Source: Zygnema cylindricum
Lineage: Eukaryota; Streptophyta; Zygnematophyceae; Zygnematales; Zygnemataceae
Length of the DNA: 64,000 bases
Direction: 5' to 3'
Assembly: GCA_037447655.1 (NCBI GenBank)
Contig: JBBHKE010001308.1
Coordinates: 1 to 64,000 of the forward strand
Positions 1 through 10,204 of this stretch are shown here, in pieces. The notes below the pieces were generated by a model that worked only from the letters and a program-made list of their open reading frames with translations, was not told the DNA's origin and did not search any database. Both the position numbers and the translations under genes were made by a program. Numbering within the stretch: the first letter of the stretch is position 1; each line of letters begins with the position of its first letter.

Positions 1-930
1 AAACAAAACTCAAAACATTCAACGGCTCAAGATCTCAAACAAAAAGATCAACGATCAATTCTCGATTACACCAGAGACGAAGGCGACTACAATGCTTTCC
101 CCTTTTAGAAAAAGGGCAAAGCAAAAAAAAATCCACGATGATTTCACGCGTATGTGCGTACACGTTGCAAGGGCCATGTGCCTTCCGCCACTGTGGTTGC
201 AAATCCGCATAAATTATCCCTTCACGCTCCCTCCATCAGATTTTGCCGCCGCATTTTTCTCTTTACATTTTGAAATTTTGGGTAGTACATTATAGCCGCC
301 GCATTTTTCTCGTTACATTTTGAAATTTTGGGTAGTACATGATAATGCTCTCTGTACGAGTCATTAATTACCTCCGCTGGTACAGATATTGCGTTCAAAC
401 TTTGCATTCTAAGATTCTTTCAAGATTTTAAGCATCTCGTATTAATTTATATGCTACCAACCAGAATGAGCCACGAATGTGAAAAGTGGTTTACTGAAGT
501 GACCTAGTGGAAGGCACGCCCTTTAGTAAAATTTTCCGTACGATTACTGAAACTCATAATGGAAGGCCACCCTAAATGTACAACTTATCTGTACATTTAC
601 ATTAAATTTATTGAACGATTCAACCATAGAGGTTTCATTCGTTAAAATTTTTATTTTTTTACGATTATGCATTACTGTTATGGTTTTTTTACCTTTTCGT
701 ATATTTTGCACACTTTTCGTTTACGGATGAGTGTGCAGATATAATGTACGGAATTTCTAAAAAAAGGTTGAAAGTTCTCAGCGAATCGTTGTTAGAATTA
801 AGAAATCGATAGTTTCCCATGCTATTAGGGTAGCCGCGAAAGTATGTGCTTACATATTCGACGCCTGATTATGTGAGAACACATTCTCCCAGTTTTCTCT
901 CTTCTTTTATGACTTGTAACCATATTTGGG
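1..930. other. Unassigned AT-rich sequence with a 50-bp tandem duplication
   Basis: No coding sequence is supported here. The one clear structure is a 50-bp unit repeated twice in tandem at 245-294 and 295-344 (each begins GCCGCCGCATTTTTCTC), with about one mismatch. Short open frames at 92-295 and 222-407 simply cross this repeat and resemble no family I know. Confidence 0.6.
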
Positions 931-1516
931 CATAGTTCAAAAGTAGATGAAAGTAGGCCCATACAATATGCCTATTGTATGTAAAACATACAATACGACC
1001 TTAAGACCCATATTGTACGGGTCGCAAAATGAAAAAAATAGTAACAAGGTTGAGTTCCACATCGATGGATAGAGAACTAAAATTAATGTCTAAATTTTGA
1101 AAATCATTCGGACAAAAAAAAAATCTATGAGTTTTGAGGTATTTGTATTTAAACTGTCAGATTTGGAAGATCGAACGGTCGCTGATCGAAGTAGCGATCT
1201 AAGAAGATAACATGAAAAGCCCATAACAAAACTTACGATAGGCCAACCTGTCATACTAGGGTCTGCAATTTTTAACGTCTTCGTTTTTTTTTTCTAGGTT
1301 TACTTTCTCGCGGAATGTCATCCTACGTCGTGTCAGTTCGCTACAAAATTTCGTCCGGCGGCATGCGTTGTACTATGATCATACGTCAGATTCGTACGTT
1401 CGTACAAGAGTTTGCACAACGCACACATATACATTATGCCTACTCTACGCGAGTTTTGTGCCAAGTTTTGTGAGCCTACCAAAGGCCTGCCATAAAAACG
1501 CTTGCTTTGAACTAAG
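931..1516 (-). mobile_element. hAT-like MITE, copy 1 (degraded)
   Basis: The left end reads CATAGTTCAAAAGTAG and the right end is a decayed inverse (CTTTGAACTAAG). The interior is the reverse complement of the elements at 15956-16503 and 17219-17767, sharing blocks around the nested palindrome 'CATACAATATGCCTATTGTATG' and the segment running to 'AAAGGCCTGCCATAAAAA'. It encodes nothing. No target duplication can be recognised at this copy, consistent with it being the oldest of the three. Confidence 0.7.
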
Positions 1517-1521
1517 AATAT

Positions 1522-1781
1522 GAGTACTCTTTTCCGTGCGACGGACTCAATTTCCCTTGTCGACGCCATTATTTGACACTAAGCTTGTACGTATGTACGG
1601 AATAATGAGCAGTTCTATTACGGACTGACACATTTCCCTTGTCTTTTTAACTTGGAATCAAGTTTGAGTACGCTTTTCCGTGCGGAACACTTAACTTTCC
1701 CTTTCGACGCCATTCTCTCACACTTATTTTGTACGTCTGTACGAAATAATGTGCAATTTTAGTACTGGCTGACACATTTAC
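1522..1781. repeat. Diverged direct repeat, about 112 bp x2
   Basis: Two related copies, about 1522-1633 and 1667-1781, both run from GAGTAC(T/G)CTTTTCCGTGCG to GGCTGACACATTT or GGACTGACACATTT. They share TTTCCCTT(G/T)(T)CGACGCCATT and a GTACG-rich block. Function unknown. Confidence 0.6.
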
Positions 1782-3194
1782 ATTACGCTATCTATAAATA
1801 TTTGACATTATAACAATAAACGCTAGTTAAACAGTACCAATGTTGATGAAAAAAAAATTGAGTTAAATTTGATTAACTGCATTTTTTTGTACTTACATGC
1901 GTGTGATGGGCAATGAGAAAATAGGGAGTACTCTCCTTCGTGCTAATAAAAAACCCGGTACTTTAATACATGGGCACACACCCTAAACTGTAGTAGTACT
2001 TTTGATGAAATTTTCAGTATTTTTATTTTATAATTAATTCAAAGCATAGTTGTTCAAATCGCGCTATTTTTTCCTTTTTTACGATTAAAACTTATAATTC
2101 GTGACTTTTGAATAAATCGGAAAAAAACGTGATGTACTTTCTGTCCGGTAAACTGAACGGAGAATTTACGGAAACTGTGCGCTCCGTACAGTAACTGTAC
2201 GGTTTTGTACAAAAAAAATACGGAATTTGTCTAAAAGATACGTTGCACTTCGTAGTACTTTCTGTCCGGTAAACTGAACAGAAATTTAACGGTAAACGTA
2301 CGGAATTAAACCAAAATTGTACGGACTATGACGAAAAGCGACGGGAACTGTACGAAAAATGTACAAACTGCGGGATATGTACAATTAATTTTTGTTTACA
2401 TGTACGAAATAGTACGGACGAAAATTCATTAACGATTTTTACTATTTTTTCAAAAGGTTCAATGCGTTTGTTACGTATAATTCGTCGCGATTAAATCGTT
2501 CGCACTAAACGCCGTGAACAACTATGATTCAAAGTCTGTCAACGCATTTTAAAAAATGTGAAATTTTGAATAATGCGCATATGCATTTTTTTTCAAAGTT
2601 ATTTACCGTGCGCATACTACGAATAAAACCATTAAGGATTCCACGGAATCACAGGAACTATAGAATAACCAGCCGGATACATTACAGACAATATGACCGT
2701 AACGCCAGGCTGGAAACAGTATTGAGTGTAAATTCTAAGCACCAAAAAAAACCCTCGTTCAAAAGTTTAAAATCCTCGTAAAAACTCTTAGCTTAGGGTG
2801 TGAATTGTGTACGCACTCCTTTTCAATTTGATGTTAGGGTATTCTTACATCAGGAGGTCTTTGTAATATAACAGATACATCGCTTATCGTCTGTTAAAAA
2901 AAAAAATACATACGTGTTCTGATTTGAGTGGCTCCACGTAAGTTGACGATCAAATCTCTAAAATCATGAAAGATTTGGAAACCGACCATTTTCATATGGA
3001 AATCCGTACTTGCGTATTACGTACGTGTACTTCGCAAGTGTACCGCGTCAATGTACCTCAAAGATCTCCTTCACTCTGCTAACTTTTAGGAAAAAAACGT
3101 ATTTATTTTAAGCAAAGATTTTACTGTCACCTTGTCCGAAGGCACGTGACTTAGGGGACGTGTGAAAAAATTTCATTTTTAATCGACGCACATG
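1782..3194. other. Unassigned sequence, GTACGG-rich
   Basis: No gene is supported. A direct repeat of about 30 bp (GTACTTTCTGTCCGGTAAAC) occurs at about 2134 and 2255. GTAC/GTACGG words are strikingly frequent here, as in much of the unique-looking sequence of the window. The open frame at 2524-2781 has no recognisable domain. Confidence 0.5.
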
Positions 3195-3420
3195 TCAATC
3201 GTCTAGGTTTAACAATTTGACTAAACTCGCCTCCGCGAGGTGGGTTCACCATTACAGAGGCGGATAGAGAAGGGCAGGGAAGGGCAGGGAAAGGCGAGAA
3301 GGGCATGGAAAGGCAGGGAAGGACAGGGAAGTTGTCAATCGTCCAGGTGTAGAGAATTGATTGGTTTTGTAATGGTGAACTCACCTCCGCAAGGTGGGTT
3401 CACCATTACAAAGGCGGATG
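3195..3420. repeat. Duplicated 60-bp module ending in a long hairpin
   Basis: The block CAATCGTC(T/C)AGGT...CCTCCGC(G/A)AGGTGGGTTCACCATTACA...AGGCGGAT occurs at about 3195-3270 and again at about 3336-3420, just before each stretch of the minisatellite. The second copy contains a near-perfect hairpin: arms 3366-3386 and 3392-3412 (21 bp, one mismatch) around the 5-nt loop CCGCA. Confidence 0.75.
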
Positions 3421-4830
3421 GGGAAGGGCACGGAAGGGTAGGGAAGAACTGGAAAGGGCAGGGAATGACAGGGAAGGACAAAAAAGGACAAGGTAGGACA
3501 AGGAAGGACAAGGAAGGGCAGGGAAGAATAGGAAAGGGCAAGGAAGGACAAAAAAGGACAAGGTAGGACAAGGAAGGGCAGGGAAGAGCAGGAAAGGGCA
3601 AGGAAGGACAAGAAAAGACAAGGAAGGACAAGGAAGGGTAGGAAAGGGCAAGAAAGGGCATGGAAGGGCAGGAAAGGACAGGGAAGGACAGGGAAGGAGA
3701 GGGAAGGACAGGGAAGGAGAGGGAAGGAGAAGGAAGGAGAAGGATGGACAAGGAAGGATAAGGAAGGGCACGGAAGAGCAAGGAAGAGCAAGGAAGGGTA
3801 GGAAAAGGCAAGAAAGGGCAAGGAAAGGCAGGGAAGGGCAAGGAAGGGCAGAGAAGGGCAGAGAAGGGCAGAGAAGGGCAAGGAAGGGCAAGGAAGGGCA
3901 AGGAAGGACAGGGAAGGACAGGTAAGGACAAGGAAAGACAGGGAACGAAAAGGAAGGACAGGGAAGGGCAAGGAAGGGCAGAGAAGGATAGGGAAGGTTA
4001 GGGAAGGACAGGGAAATACACGGAAGGTTAGGGAACGGCATGGATGTACAAAATAGAGCAATAAAAAGCAAGGAAGGGCAGGGAAGGGCAAGGAAGGAAA
4101 TGAGGGACAGGGAGGAACAAAGAAGGACAGAAGAAGGACAGGGGAGGATAGGGAAAGACACGGAAGGGCAGGGAAGGGCAACGAAGGGCAGGGAAGGGCA
4201 GGGAAAAGCAAGAAAGGCCAAGGAAAGATAGGAAGGACAGGGAAGGACAGGGAAGGACAGGGAAGGGCAAGGAAAGGTAGGGAAGGGCAAGGAAGGGTAA
4301 GGAAGGGTAGGGAAGGGTAAGGAAAAGCAGGAAAGGCTAGGGAAGGATAAGGAAGGACAGGGAAGGACAAGGAAGGATAAGGAAAAGCAGGGAAGGGTAG
4401 GGAAGGGTAAGGAAGAGCAAAGAAGGGCACGAAAGGGCAAGGAAGGACAAGGTAGGACAAGGAAGGATAGGGAAGGGCATAGAAGGGCACGCAAGGGCAA
4501 GGAAGGACAGGGAAGGGCAGGGAAGGGCATGGAAGGGCAGGGAAGGGCAAGGAAGGACAACGAAAGACAGGAAAGGACAAAGACAGATAAGGAAGTACAA
4601 GGAAGGAAAGGGAAAGGCAAGGAATCGCAAGGAAGTATAGGGAAGAGAATGGAAGAGTAGGGAAAGGTAAGGAAAGGCAGGGAAGGGCAGGGAATGACAA
4701 GGAGGGACAGGGAAGTAAGGAATGATAGGGAAGGACATGGAAGGGCGTGGAAAGGCAGAGTAGGGCAAGGTATGCCAGGGAAGGTCGAGAATGGCAAGGA
4801 AAGAGAAAGCATTACTTCCAAACAATTGGA
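3264..4830. repeat. Purine-rich minisatellite, 10-bp unit
   Basis: About 1.5 kb is built from a 10-bp unit close to (A/G)GGAAGG(A/G)CA, interrupted once at about 3330-3420 by the hairpin module. The plus strand is almost pure A/G with one C and occasional T per unit. Because 10 is not a multiple of 3, all three minus frames read the same 30-bp super-period and stay open for hundreds of codons as Leu/Pro/Ser/Phe repeats; these are compositional artefacts. The array would lie in a downstream intron or 3' flank of the esterase remnant. Confidence 0.93.
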
Positions 4831-4834
4831 AACT

Positions 4835-5005
4835 TAGGAGGGAGAGGGAGAGGGATAGGGAGAAAAAAATTAGTAACAAACAACGATTCAGGATAGACAT
4901 CAGAACATTAAATAGGTAGAGGGGGAAAAGGGAGAGGAGATGGATGTAGAGAGAGAGAGAAGAGAGGTATTTAGAGTAGAGGGAGAGGGAGAAGGAGAAA
5001 AGAAT
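4835..5005. repeat. Polypurine simple-sequence tract
   Basis: GAGAGG/GGGAGA-rich sequence with short interruptions directly adjoins the esterase exon. On the esterase sense strand it is a long polypyrimidine stretch starting just after the predicted splice donor. Confidence 0.7.
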
Positions 5006-5008
5006 TAC

Positions 5009-5176
5009 TCGCGAACCACAATTCCGGATAGGCATCAAGGACATAATTCGGATCGAATCCCGGATACAATTTCCTTAAAGCTTCTTCAATTGTGTCATAT
5101 GTCACGTTTTGAACTCCAAAATGGGCACTTGCGGCACTCAATCCCTCGTCCATCGTCGTTCCCACCATGTATGGAG
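5009..5176 (-). pseudogene. Carboxylesterase exon (catalytic-Glu region), probably a gene remnant
   Basis: The minus strand reads A-P-Y-M-V-G-T-T-M-D-E-G, the family signature around the catalytic Glu of type-B carboxylesterases/cholinesterases (G-x-N/T-x-D-E-G). It continues about 45 residues through a charged segment (Y-D-T-I-E-E-A-L-R-K-L-Y-P-G-F). Splice sites look canonical: a polypyrimidine tract and TTTTAACAG acceptor at 5177-5180 and a GTAATT donor at 5003-5008. The 168-bp exon is open. It has the same strand and family as the exons at 14.7-15.5 kb, so it may be the far 3' part of that gene. The nucleophile-elbow (GESAGG) and catalytic-His exons were not found in the window, so function is doubtful. 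Confidence 0.7.
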
Positions 5177-5180
5177 CTGT

Positions 5181-6554
5181 TAAAAGACAAAAAAATGATT
5201 CATAAAATATGAATCAGAAGGAATCAAATCGAGAGATTGAATCAACTTGCTTTTAATCAAATCAAATCAAATTTAATCAAAACGAATCAAATAGAAGCAC
5301 AGGGGAGAAAAAGTCTTCTCATTATAATCGGTTAAAATTTGATGTACAAAATGAACAGAATAAGTACTAAGTCTAACTCTACATTTAGAGTGGACTGGTT
5401 ACACGACGTCCACAAAAGAATCAAAGCCGCAAAGGACAAAAAGGTGTAACTAGTGACGACCAATTACAAAGTCGGTGGACGGCCAAGTTAACCACAAAAG
5501 GAATATTTCGTACAAGGAATCTGAAACGAAAAGAATCAAAAAATCTACAATAAATAATGTAAAGGTACACTTGAACGTACACGTGAAAAGGTGCGACGGA
5601 CGTAATCAAAGAAATTAACGTTCCACTAAGATAAGAGACAAAATGATTACAATGATTACAAAATGCGTTCGGCTACTGAAAGGGTATCGTACACAAACAA
5701 CAAATTTACATGAACCGACACAAATGGACGTGAAACGACACTACCATACTGAAAATAGCGTACGCACAATTATATATTCGAAAAGTACGGTTCACGAATA
5801 TTACAACTGAAATTGTATTCAACAAGGTGCAGCTGTTGCCAAAACTATAATAACTGCAACTGGGAAAAGCTGCAACTGCTGCCAGTAGTACTAGCTGCTG
5901 GCAAGGCTACTAGAGCAAGTAGTACTAGCTACTGCTACTCCAATTAATAAAAATAATAATAAGAATTCACAATTTGTACACTTCATAAAATAATTAATAA
6001 AAATATTAATAAAATTCACATTTTGTACACTTCATAAAATAATTCATAAAAATAAAAGTAAAAAATCACATTTCAAACACTTCAAAAAATAAACCCCAAA
6101 AACAAGAATAAAAAGTTATTCCAATTAGCGCAGAATGCAGATTGATAGGTATTCCTGCCTTCCTGAACAATCTGCAGTTTTTTTTTCACATCATACTTTG
6201 ACTTAGTGTGAAATTTCAAATTTTCGTATGTGAAGTTCTCTACGTAGTACGTACTAAATAAGTAACTAAATGAATTACTAACTATATTAGTACTTTTTTG
6301 TCGGTTACATTTTGCGGCGTTACCTTTAAGCCACGGAACGAGAGTCACGTCGTATGTCGCGTATCAGAAAATATCGCTAAAACAACATAATAATATAAAA
6401 TATTAAATTTATAAAATACAGTATATCGCGAAATATATATCGCGATAATTTATGTTGGTCTCGGTACGATATATCGAGGACTTTGCTCGATCGATATTCA
6501 ATATATCGAATATCAAAATTATCGTGATATGAAATTACCCGATACCCAACACTA
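5181..6554. other. Unassigned (probable intron) with small repeats
   Basis: No exon can be supported. Contents: an AATCAAATC-rich run at about 5220-5290; a CTGC/AGTAGTACTAGCTGCTG repeat patch at about 5830-5940; and a roughly 50-bp unit repeated three times at 5942-6091 (AATTAATAAAAAT...CACTTCATAAAAT). A TATCG-rich, partly palindromic stretch occupies 6415-6545. It resembles the TATCGGTTATTATCGG patch at about 34100-34250. Confidence 0.5.
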
Positions 6555-6562
6555 CTGCCAAC

Positions 6563-7379
6563 CTGAGGTCGCAAAAGTCAAAATTTTACACAACCGAAAC
6601 CGACCGTTTTTTTTTTCAAAATCTGAGTAACTGACGCCCGACCGGATTATGTCACGCTTCAAAACTGTTAATCGTTAACCGACCAGCGTTTACAAAAATA
6701 AAAGTTAACCGAAACTCGATTTCTCGCAACTAACCGTGCCTGCCCACAAGCGAAAAAGTACATAAAAAAAAGGTTTTTCACGATGTATGAATAAGCCAAT
6801 AATTACGATTTGTTGCGTTCCCTAAGATTTGTGAAATGAAGTGTAACTACCGTGTCAGATTTGCGACGATAATCATGATGTCACGTACTTCCACTATACC
6901 AAAGAGTACAAAGTACAATAAATGTTGGATTGTATGGACTATCTTTTGTCAAAACGAGCATTTTATAAGGGAAGATTGGCCCAATGGAGCTTGTCCTTTT
7001 CTGCGTACGACTTTGGTCGGAAATATCCAAATTTGGATACAACACTGAGTACAAAACTTACAAAAGGACAATCTGTATTAATTACAAACCGTTGGGAAAT
7101 CCTACATTGCGGGTTGCAAGTGGCCGAAAGTGTACGGTTGAGTCAACGACTGTACAGTACGGAAAAAAACAAAAAAAATGAATATTTTGTACCGTCCATA
7201 ATGGACAGTACAAAATTTATTTTTTTTTCGTTTTTTGCTTGACCGACCGTAACCGACATTTTTTTTTCTGGTGAATCAACCGACCGCGACCGCCCACCCC
7301 CAAACTTTGGCAACCGAATACGTTCCGGATCCGGCGCGGGCGGTCGGTCGCGGTTTCGGTTGACCGTTTGCGACCTCTG
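6563..7379. mobile_element. Non-autonomous hAT-type DNA transposon with 8-bp target duplication
   Basis: The ends are CTGAGGTCGCAAAAG and, inverted, CGTTTGCGACCTCTG, a CAGAGG-like terminal inverted repeat typical of hAT elements. They are flanked on both sides by the 8-bp direct repeat CTGCCAAC (6555-6562 and 7380-7387), the hAT duplication length. The 817-bp interior has GACCG-rich subterminal repeats (AACCGACCG on both sides) and no transposase. Its left about 160 bp is the inverse of 49880-50043, next to the hAT transposase remnant, so the two are probably a non-autonomous/autonomous pair. Confidence 0.82.
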
Positions 7380-7387
7380 CTGCCAAC

Positions 7388-8033
7388 CCACCTCCTACAG
7401 GTACGTTGGCGGTTACAAAGAAAATGAAGCGAACGCCTCGCGGATGAACATCTGACGGTTACCTCCCAAACCTTCGAAGAGTATAGGCAAGATTATGTGT
7501 AATGTTTTTTTTTATAAAAACAAAATAAGCGGTACGGTTTGGTACGGATAGTCGCGGATTTCTGTAAACTACCCCACTTTTCGACTGATAGAACTCGACC
7601 CTAACTCTAATTTGGGTTTTTCCAAAAAAAAACACTTGCCGTAAATATGTTTACACTACTATAGGTATACGTACAAAATCTGACAAATCGTAATTGAAAA
7701 GAACCCTAAAAAGTGTTAAGAAAAAAATAGAATTTTTAATTCTATGTTAAGAATTTGGGTCAAAATTTAGGGGCACCGAATTAGAGTTATAAACGCTAAT
7801 AGCGATTCGCCGTGTACTGTACTGTACCGTACTATACCGAATCTTTCGTTTTTCGACGTATGGGAATGTGCAACGAGGAACCGGACGAGTCCACGTCGCC
7901 CGTGCCTCCCGTTTTTTCCACACGACCGTATGTTTAGGGTTTATTTTATATGATTTTGTTTTTTTTATTAAAAAACACAAGTAATAAATGAATCCTAAAC
8001 ATATACATGGTAAATTAGGATAGGGATTGCGTG
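7388..8033. other. Unassigned; contains one MITE-like terminus
   Basis: No gene seen. The sequence at about 7790-7826 (AACGCTAATAGCGATTCGCC followed by GTGTACTGTACTG) matches the right end of the inverted-repeat element at 16936-18011. The sequence just before it (GTCAAAATTTAGGGGCACCG) matches too, so a member of that family ends here; its left end is not clear. The unique sequence stops at CACTC, the Copia target site. Confidence 0.45.
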
Positions 8034-8038
8034 CACTC

Positions 8039-9105
8039 TGTAGAAATTGATGGTCCGTTTTTAAGTATTTTCTAGGTCTAAATAGAAATATAGAAAGAAG
8101 CCGGGGCAGTCTGTCTCTAACTTCTCTCTTCAACTCTCACACTTGTCGCAGTCATTGAGAAATTGGATAGGAAGCTAGACCCATGGCTACCTAGGCTATC
8201 CAGAGGTTTAGGGGAAACAAATTAGTTTATTTACCGTTAGGGGTTTGTTTACAAAAAGGATATATGTTGCACCCAGGATTTAATCCTGGTACCAGCCGGA
8301 CGGCAAACAGCCGGTAGCCGTTAGCCTTATCCGTTAAATCTAGAACTAGTGATACGTACTATAGGGTTTGATTATTTATTTAAACATTACCACGTAGGAT
8401 AATTCATTTAACTGAAACTGTTTACGAGATACATAGATCCAGTAATGTAAAATTACGGATTACGGTATTTATAAAAAACGAGTACTGCGCACTTGTTTCT
8501 TTAACGAAACAAATACCGCGCAAGTATTTATGACAGCTCTGATTGAAACTTGCATTCAATCGGACGGCCGGGAGTAAAGCCGAGATCGTGGAAGAGAATC
8601 TCGGCGGTTTATGGTCATCGCCACATCGGATGACACGTGGCAAAATAATGTTGGATCGCGGTATCTCCGGGGATTACGACACCGAATCCAGATATGACAT
8701 GTGTCGACTTTTACGCCAAGTCATACGGTGTATGTACAAAAAGTACACCAGCAGCTATACTTTTGTGTACCCAAGTGTAATATGATTGGTTCCGTACATC
8801 AATAGATAGAGTTTGTGAGAGAGATAGGACATAGAAAAATTGGTAGATAGGACCCTCTCTCCCAGAGAGCTTCTGTACAAAAGGTCAACTTTGACCCTCC
8901 ATAACTTACTACTCAGTTGAGCAAATTCAGAGATTCTTTTTGCTATCGACTCGAGGAGACTTGCCTTCACAGGAAAGAAGGTGGTTTGAGTTTTTGTTTG
9001 CCAGGGTGGCAGATGTTGTTGCTGAAACACAAAGGGGTCAGGGTTATCCTAGAGGCTTCTTAGAAGCTGTCCATTCTGAGGACTTATGGAGGTATCAGAG
9101 TTTCA
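8039..9105 (+). repeat. E1 5' LTR
   Basis: Begins TGTAGAAATTGATGG and ends AGAGTTTCA. It is 1067 bp and pairs with 13459-14523. It carries an antisense tRNA-like segment (8266-8345), an inverted CCAAT motif (TGATTGGT, about 8782) near the likely promoter, and the block GTACAAAAAGTACACCAGCAG shared by the Copia LTRs here. No TATA box is evident. Confidence 0.95.
8266..8345 (-). other. tRNA-like segment inside the E1 5' LTR (antisense)
   Basis: The minus strand reads a D-arm/box-A-like TTAACGGATAAGGCT, a central stem, and a T-arm-like CCAGGATTAAATCCTGG (5-bp stem, 7-nt loop). This resembles tRNA-Arg-type genes (TAATGGATAAGGC ... GGTTCAAATCC). The acceptor stem does not pair and the middle is enlarged, so it is not a functional tRNA. 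The same module recurs in the other Copia LTRs of the window. Confidence 0.6.
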
Positions 9106-9106
9106 A

Positions 9107-9117
9107 GTTATGGGCCC
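9107..9117 (+). promoter_or_regulatory. E1 primer binding site overlapping the gag start codon
   Basis: One base after the LTR lies GTTATGGGCCC. It is complementary to the anticodon loop and stem of eukaryotic initiator tRNA-Met (GGGCCCAUAAC), as in Drosophila copia, which is primed by a tRNA-iMet fragment. The ATG in this site (9110-9112) is in frame with conserved Gag residues M-G-P-P-S-R-V, and its context (G at -3, G at +4) is favourable. In E1 the A that follows GGGCCC in the other copies is C. Confidence 0.8.
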
Positions 9118-10204
9118 CCCCTCTAGGGTATCAATCTTTAATGGAACTGTCTTCATATACTGGGAAAGTATGATAATAGTAGCTCTATGCGAAAAAAGGT
9201 TTTGAGGGATAGTGAGTGGACGAGTGGGGCGTCCATCAAGTCTTGGAATCCCTCCAGGGTTTGGAGGAAGCAGATTCACAAAGAAAGCAGATCCATCTTC
9301 AACGGATGAGACAAAAGAAGGAGAGGTGGTGGACAAAGGAGCGGAGAAGGAGACGACCACACCAATAGCAACTGGTTCAACACTCATGTCACCTATTTCG
9401 ACGAACGAGGAGAATTATACTGAAACCTGGGACTTCAACAATATGGCGGCAAAGCACTTCATCCTACGCCATCTTACTCAAGGACTTGCATGTCCTCATT
9501 TGTTGGTAGAAAGGACATCCGATCTTTGGATGGCTCTCATAGAGATGTACGGATGTGGTACAATTCAGCAACAACAGTTGGCTAATCAGAAAGTTAAGGA
9601 GTATGTATACAAAGGGGGGAAGATGTTGGATTTTTGCAATGAGCTTGCTACACTTTTCATGGAGCTAGAGAGTGCGCGAAAAGATTTTAGTGAAAAAGAA
9701 AAGGTTAATTGTTTACTGATGAAGTTACCCGATGAGTTCGAGAACATAGTCAACCATATGCAGGACTTGCCGGACTCAAGGTGGATATGGAACTCAGTGT
9801 TAGGGATGATTCTCGTTCGGGAGAATACGATTGAGATCCAAAGGGGAGGAAAGAGTGGGCAAGCCTTTGCAACTGCGACCGATTTGAGGAAGAAGGATTC
9901 CTGAAAATGGGTCGGAAATTATAGGGGGAGGGAGCAGAAAAATCAGACTGACGAGTTCGGACCAAGGGCTCCCAAAGGTTTATGTCATTTTTGTAAGAAA
10001 CCAAGGCACTATATGGCAGAGTGCACTAAGCTAACCGAGCTTCGATTAAAGGAGGGGCAGACCGGTGGAACCCCGAGAGGAAAGAAAAAGGCCCTTGTGA
10101 CATAGGTACATGAGGCAGAATCCGAGGACGAGGACGATGAGCTCCTTTTAGATGAGGAGTTAGAGGCGAAAAACAAGGTCAAAATTCCACGAAGGCAGAA
10201 ATGT
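9110..10204 (+). pseudogene. gag: E1 gag (broken)
   Basis: Gag starts at the ATG within the primer site and shows an F-N-G-T-x-F-I-Y-W-E N-terminus. A core region follows (M-A-A-K-H-F-I-L-R-H-L ... Y-K-G-G-K-M-L-D-F-C-N-E-L), then a zinc knuckle CHFCKKPRHYMAEC (CX2CX4HX4C, about 9985-10026), with Arg in place of the usual Gly before His. Gag would form the particle and bind RNA. Breaks: Trp to stop TGA at about 9204, TGA at 9902 and TAG at about 10103. The longest intact piece is 9212-9904 (230 codons). Confidence 0.88.

Noticed and set aside
245-344. Regulatory tandem element upstream of a gene
   Set aside because: A two-copy 50-bp duplication with no adjacent gene; no reason to assign a function.
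3335-4821. Minus-strand open frames of up to 471 codons rich in Leu, Pro, Ser, Phe
   Set aside because: They are read through a 10-bp repeat; the same peptide appears in all three frames. Compositional artefact, not a proline-rich protein.
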